From the NCBI GenBank assembly GCA_018715105.1, contig DVMG01000240.1:1-9284 (forward strand): a DNA stretch of 9,284 bases, read 5' to 3'. Position numbers and translations under genes: made by a program. This DNA comes from Candidatus Ventricola intestinavium. GTDB taxonomy: Bacteria; Bacillota; Clostridia; Christensenellales; Aristaeellaceae. Numbering within the stretch: position 1 is the first letter of the stretch; every line of letters starts with the position of its first letter. Shown here piece by piece: positions 5,628 to 9,284 of this stretch. Below the pieces are notes generated by a model, which saw nothing but the letters and a program-made list of their open reading frames with translations, was not told the DNA's origin and ran no database searches.

Positions 5628-7364
5628 TTGAAAAAGCTCCTGGTGTATCTGAACGATTTCCGGCTGGAATGCGTGCTCGGGCCGCTTTTCAAGCTGCTGG
5701 AAGCATCCTTTGAGCTGATCGTGCCGCTGATCATGGCCGCCATCATCGACAGGGGCATTCCCACAGGCGACACGGGCTACATCCTGCGCATGTGCCTGTG
5801 GCTGGCAGTGCTGGGCGGAGTGGGGCTGATCAGCGCGGTGACGGCGCAGTATTTTGCGGCAAAGGCGGCCATGGGTTTTTCCGCACGGCTTCGCCATGCG
5901 CTGCTCTCCCACATCCAGACGCTCAGCTACACCGAGCTGGATACACAGGGCACCTCCACGCTCATCACGCGCATGACCAGCGATGTCAACCAGGTGCAGA
6001 CAGGCGTCAACATGACGCTGCGCCTGCTGCTGCGTTCGCCGTTCGTCGTTTTCGGCGCGATGGTCATGGCCTTCACCATCGATTTTGACTGCGCGCTGCT
6101 CTTCGTGGGCGTCATCTTCGTTTTGTGCGTGATTGTGTTTTCCATCATGCTGGCCACCATTCCGATGTACCGCCGTGTACAGGGCCAGCTGGACAGCGTG
6201 ACATCCGCCACCCGGGAAAACCTGACCGGCGTGCGCGTGGTGCGGGCCTTCTGCAAGGAAGACGCGGAGGAAGAGCGCTTTGCCCTCCGCAATCAGATGC
6301 TCACCCGCATGCAGCTGGCGGTGGGGCGCATTTCCGCGGCCATGAATCCGGTGACATACGTGGTCATCAACGCGGCCGTGATCCTGCTCATCCGCACCGG
6401 CGCGCTGCGTGTGGAGATGGGCGCGCTCACGCAGGGCCAGGTGGTGGCGCTTTATAACTACATGAGCCAGATTCTGGTCGAGCTCATCAAGATGGCCGAC
6501 CTCATCATCCTGCTGACCAAGGCGGCCGCCTGTGGCGACCGGCTGGCCCATGTGCTGGAAATCCGGCCTTCTCAGGAGGATGGCACCCGGGAGCCCGCGG
6601 CGGATGCGCTGCGCGGCAGCGTCGTCTTCGAGCACGTGAGCCTCTGCTACAAGGGAGCCGGTGCGGAATCGCTGACGGATGTGAGCTTCACGGCCAACCC
6701 CGGCCAGACCATCGGCGTCATCGGCGGCACAGGATGCGGCAAAACATCGCTTGTCAACCTGATCCCCCGTTTTTACGACGCAACCTCAGGCCGTGTGCTG
6801 GTGGACGGCCTGGATGTGCGCGATATGCGCAGGGATGTGCTCCGCCGCCGCATCGCCGTTGTGCCGCAGAAGGCCATGCTCTTCAAGGGCACCATCCGCA
6901 GCAACCTGCTCTGGGGCAACGAAGACGCCACCGAACAGGATCTGCAGGATGCGCTTGCCGTAGCGCAGGCGCTTGATGTGGTCGCCTCCAAAGACCAGGG
7001 GCTTGACGAGCCCGTGGAGCAGGGCGGACGCAATTTTTCCGGCGGCCAGCGCCAGCGCCTGACCATCGCGCGCGCGCTCGTGCGCCAGCCGGAGATTCTG
7101 ATTCTGGATGACAGCGCCTCCGCGCTTGACTATGCCACGGATGCGCGTCTTCGCCGCGCCATCCGGCAGATGCAGAATCCCCCTACCACATTCATCGTTT
7201 CCCAGAGAGCGGCGTCCATCCGGTTTGCCGATCTCATTCTCGTGCTGGAGGACGGCCATGTCGAGGGCATGGGCACCCATGAGCAGCTGCTCGCCTCCTG
7301 CCCGGTCTATCAGGAGATTTATTCCTCTCAGTTTAAAACGGAGGAGGGGACCCACCATGGCTGA
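5628..7364 (+). CDS. Heterodimeric ABC exporter, degenerate-site subunit (TM287/LmrC-like)
   Basis: One half of an ABCB-type exporter: six membrane helices (about residues 15-300) fused to a nucleotide-binding domain (about 330-570), 578 residues. NBD motifs are Walker A GGTGCGKTS (366-374), Q-loop Gln414, signature FSGGQ (470-474), Walker B LILDD (491-495) and D-loop SALD (498-501). The catalytic glutamate after Walker B is replaced by Asp495, and the switch histidine by Gln526 (VSQRAAS). These are the hallmarks of the subunit carrying the non-hydrolysing site in heterodimers such as Thermotoga TM287/288 and LmrCD, while its intact signature serves the partner's active site. The start is TTG at 5628, with AAGGTG seven bases upstream within a near-perfect match to the 16S tail. 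It overlaps the next gene by 8 nt, indicating translational coupling. Substrate (drug, lipid or peptide) cannot be deduced. Confidence 0.93.
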   Translation: MKKLLVYLNDFRLECVLGPLFKLLEASFELIVPLIMAAIIDRGIPTGDTGYILRMCLWLAVLGGVGLISAVTAQYFAAKAAMGFSARLRHALLSHIQTLSYTELDTQGTSTLITRMTSDVNQVQTGVNMTLRLLLRSPFVVFGAMVMAFTIDFDCALLFVGVIFVLCVIVFSIMLATIPMYRRVQGQLDSVTSATRENLTGVRVVRAFCKEDAEEERFALRNQMLTRMQLAVGRISAAMNPVTYVVINAAVILLIRTGALRVEMGALTQGQVVALYNYMSQILVELIKMADLIILLTKAAACGDRLAHVLEIRPSQEDGTREPAADALRGSVVFEHVSLCYKGAGAESLTDVSFTANPGQTIGVIGGTGCGKTSLVNLIPRFYDATSGRVLVDGLDVRDMRRDVLRRRIAVVPQKAMLFKGTIRSNLLWGNEDATEQDLQDALAVAQALDVVASKDQGLDEPVEQGGRNFSGGQRQRLTIARALVRQPEILILDDSASALDYATDARLRRAIRQMQNPPTTFIVSQRAASIRFADLILVLEDGHVEGMGTHEQLLASCPVYQEIYSSQFKTEEGTHHG

Positions 7365-9120
7365 AAAGCAGAAAAGAACGCTCGCTTCGCAGGGGGCCAC
7401 GCTGCGGCGCGTGCTGCGTTACATCCGTCCGCACATGCCCAAAGTCATCCTCTCGCTGGCGCTGGCGCTTGTCAGCGTTGCGCTGACGCTGTATGTGCCC
7501 ATCCTCGTGGGGCGCGCAGTCGACTGCCTTGTGGGCATGGGGCGCGTGGATTTCGCCTCGCTCACACCGATTCTCGTCACCATCGCGGTGTGCGTGGTGC
7601 TCACATCCGCGGCGCAGTGGATCATGAAGGAAATGAACAACCGCATCACCTATGACACGGTGCGTGACATCCGCCGCGACGCTTTTGCCCACATCCAGAG
7701 GCTGCCTCTCCGGTATCTGGATGCCCATCCTTCCGGCGACACCGTCAGCCGCATGATTTCGGATGTGGATACGTTTGCCGACGGCCTGCTCATGGGCTTC
7801 ACCCAGCTTTTCACCGGCGTGATGACCATCCTGGGCACGCTCATCTTCATGCTCACGCTCAGCGTGCCGATCACGCTCGTGGTGGTGCTGATCACGCCGG
7901 TTTCCCTGTTTGTGGCCAATTTCATCGCCAAGCGCACGTATGCCATGTTCCGCCTGCAATCTCAGACACGCGGCGAGCAGACCGCGCTGATTGACGAGGC
8001 GATCGGCGAGCAGAAGCTCGTGCAGGCCTTCGGCCACGAAGAAAAGACCCTTGCGGCCTTTGACGAAGTGAACGAGCGCCTGCGCGCATGCTCGCTCAAG
8101 GCCACCTTTTTTTCCTCCCTGACCAACCCGTGCACGCGGTTTGTCAATTCCCTCGTCTATGCCGGCGTCGGGCTCACGGGGGCGTTTGCCGCCGTCAGCG
8201 GCGCTCTGTCCATTGGCGGGCTGTCCAGTTTTCTCTCGTATGCCAACCAGTATACCAAACCGTTCAACGAGATTTCCGGCGTGATCACCGAGCTGCAAAA
8301 TGCTTTGGCCTGTGCAGGCCGCATCTTTGAGCTGCTGGACGAGCCCGCCCAGCCGCCCGATCCTCACGATGCCGCCGTCCTGGACAGCGTGCGCGGCGAG
8401 GTCGATCTTTCGCACGTAGGTTTCTCCTATGTTCCGGAACGCCGGCTGATCGAGGATTTCACGCTGCATGTCTCCCCGGGCCAGCGCGTGGCCATCGTCG
8501 GCCCTACGGGCTGCGGCAAAACCACGATGATCAACCTGCTCATGCGTTTTTACGATGTCGATGCCGGTGAAATCCGCGTGGACGGCCACGAGACACGGGC
8601 CGTCACCCGTGCAAGCCTGCGCCGCAGCATCGGCATGGTGCTGCAGGATACATGGCTCTCTTCCGGCACCATCCGCGAAAACATCGCCATGGGCAAGCCG
8701 GACGCCACGGAGGAGGAGATCATCGCCGCGGCCAAGAAAAGTCATGCGCACAGCTTTATCCGGCGCCTTCCGGATGGATATGACACCGTGATCAGCGAAT
8801 CGGGCGGGCAGCTCTCTCAGGGGCAGAAACAGCTTTTGTGCATTGCGCGTGTGATGCTCTGCCTGCCGCCGATGTTGATTCTGGACGAGGCCACTTCCTC
8901 CATCGATACGCGCACCGAGCAGAAAATCCAGCAGGCGTTTGCCCGCATGATGCAGGGCCGCACGAGCTTCATCGTCGCCCACAGGCTTTCAACCATCCAG
9001 TCTGCGGACGTGATTCTCGTCATGCGAGACGGTCATGTCGTGGAGCAGGGCACCCATCAGGAGCTGCTTGCCCGCCGTGGATTCTACGCCACGCTGTATG
9101 AAAGCCAATTTGCTCAGTGA
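7357..9120 (+). CDS. Heterodimeric ABC exporter, catalytic-site subunit (TM288/LmrD-like)
   Basis: Second half of the exporter, 587 residues, with a membrane domain (helices within about 25-320) and an NBD (about 345-585). It has Walker A GPTGCGKTT (382-390), Q-loop Gln430, an intact Walker B with catalytic glutamate LILDE (507-511), D-loop SSID (514-517) and switch His542 (AHRLST). Its signature is the altered LSQGQ (486-490) instead of LSGGQ. So it supplies the hydrolysing Walker site, and the weak signature facing the partner's degenerate site. The ATG at 7357 lies inside the end of the upstream gene (8-nt overlap), with the GGAGGAGGGG ribosome binding site at 7340-7349 also inside it. The frame is open further upstream to 7108, but that part duplicates the upstream gene's NBD coding region in another frame and is not coding. 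Probably an ATP-driven efflux pump at the cytoplasmic membrane. Confidence 0.94.
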   Translation: MAEKQKRTLASQGATLRRVLRYIRPHMPKVILSLALALVSVALTLYVPILVGRAVDCLVGMGRVDFASLTPILVTIAVCVVLTSAAQWIMKEMNNRITYDTVRDIRRDAFAHIQRLPLRYLDAHPSGDTVSRMISDVDTFADGLLMGFTQLFTGVMTILGTLIFMLTLSVPITLVVVLITPVSLFVANFIAKRTYAMFRLQSQTRGEQTALIDEAIGEQKLVQAFGHEEKTLAAFDEVNERLRACSLKATFFSSLTNPCTRFVNSLVYAGVGLTGAFAAVSGALSIGGLSSFLSYANQYTKPFNEISGVITELQNALACAGRIFELLDEPAQPPDPHDAAVLDSVRGEVDLSHVGFSYVPERRLIEDFTLHVSPGQRVAIVGPTGCGKTTMINLLMRFYDVDAGEIRVDGHETRAVTRASLRRSIGMVLQDTWLSSGTIRENIAMGKPDATEEEIIAAAKKSHAHSFIRRLPDGYDTVISESGGQLSQGQKQLLCIARVMLCLPPMLILDEATSSIDTRTEQKIQQAFARMMQGRTSFIVAHRLSTIQSADVILVMRDGHVVEQGTHQELLARRGFYATLYESQFAQ

Positions 9121-9169
9121 CCTTTCTTCCGCATGCTTTCCCCCTGCGGGAGGCGATTCCTTCCTCTTC

Positions 9170-9208
9170 GGGCCATCGTTTTTAAGGAAAGGACGATGGC
9201 CCTTCTTC
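9170..9208 (+). terminator. Likely terminator of the ABC operon
   Basis: Perfect 10-bp stem GGGCCATCGT (9170-9179) / ACGATGGCCC (9193-9202) with a 13-nt loop, about 50 nt after the operon's last stop codon. The tail TTCTTC is only moderately T-rich, so efficiency is uncertain. Confidence 0.6.
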
Positions 9209-9235
9209 ATGCCCGGATTCAGCCCTGATTGTAAA

Positions 9236-9277
9236 GACGAAAAACATCCTTCCTCCCGCGTTTGAAGGGGAAGAAGG
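9236..9277 (-). terminator. Leftward terminator for a gene beyond the right edge
   Basis: Arms CCTTCCTCCC (9248-9257) and 9268-9277 pair over 10 positions with one mismatch around a 10-nt loop. Read on the minus strand, the hairpin is followed within a few bases by TTTTT (9244-9240 region), as for an intrinsic terminator. It implies a leftward gene ending just to the right of the window and converging on the ABC operon. The T run is short. Confidence 0.4.
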
Positions 9278-9284
9278 CCGCACC

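Noticed and set aside
5490..6635. 381-codon minus-strand frame with many His and Asp residues
   Set aside because: Antisense to the first ABC subunit and its promoter; the histidine-rich look is produced by reading the opposite strand of membrane-protein codons.
7333..8982. 549-codon open frame on the minus strand
   Set aside because: Antisense to the second ABC subunit, whose motifs are all intact. The translation is a low-complexity His/Gly/Arg-rich shadow.
1..9284. Defence system, CRISPR, prophage or transposon content
   Set aside because: No regularly spaced direct repeats, nuclease, transposase, integrase, toxin-antitoxin or structural phage gene was seen; all supported genes belong to familiar housekeeping or transport families.

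Overview
The window looks like ordinary chromosomal DNA from a moderately GC-rich low-oxygen Bacillota, most likely class Clostridia. This is inferred from the gene families: a DUF951 protein, a small RelQ-type alarmone synthetase, a DUF1858 redox-disulfide protein and a heterodimeric ABC exporter. Strong AGGAGG-type ribosome binding sites, TTG starts and near-consensus sigma-A promoters with 17-bp spacers fit this too. Genus cannot be read from the sequence. No rRNA, tRNA, transposase, phage gene or CRISPR array was seen.

Layout, left to right. Positions 1-225 hold an AT-rich edge and a hairpin terminator. A leftward operon follows: a DUF951 protein (1095 to 874) and signal peptidase I, lepB (828 to 226), served by two tandem near-perfect promoters. 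Next is a leftward relQ-like (p)ppGpp synthetase (2022 to 1333). A rightward 67-residue DUF1858 protein (2259-2462) diverges from relQ; each has a recognisable promoter in the shared 236-bp gap. The DUF1858 gene ends at a strong terminator and converges with leftward rarA (4059 to 2719). The convergent gap contains a perfect UUCG-capped hairpin between two similar 22-nt hairpin repeats. Upstream of rarA is a leftward short-chain dehydrogenase (5181 to 4333) resembling the SDR-type D-mannonate oxidoreductases. A 446-nt gap then leads to a rightward two-gene operon (5628-7364 and 7357-9120) encoding the two unequal halves of a type IV (ABCB-like) ABC exporter. A terminator follows, and a second hairpin at the right edge points to a leftward gene just outside.

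How the genes relate: they fall into separate transcription units for protein export and membrane processing (lepB), stringent response (relQ), replication-fork maintenance (rarA), sugar-acid metabolism (SDR) and efflux (ABC pair). I see no single multi-gene novel system. The points most worth a second look are the tandem promoters on DUF951-lepB, the hairpin-repeat cluster between DUF1858 and rarA, a 33-nt dyad touching the rarA -35 element, and the clear division of catalytic residues between the two ABC subunits.
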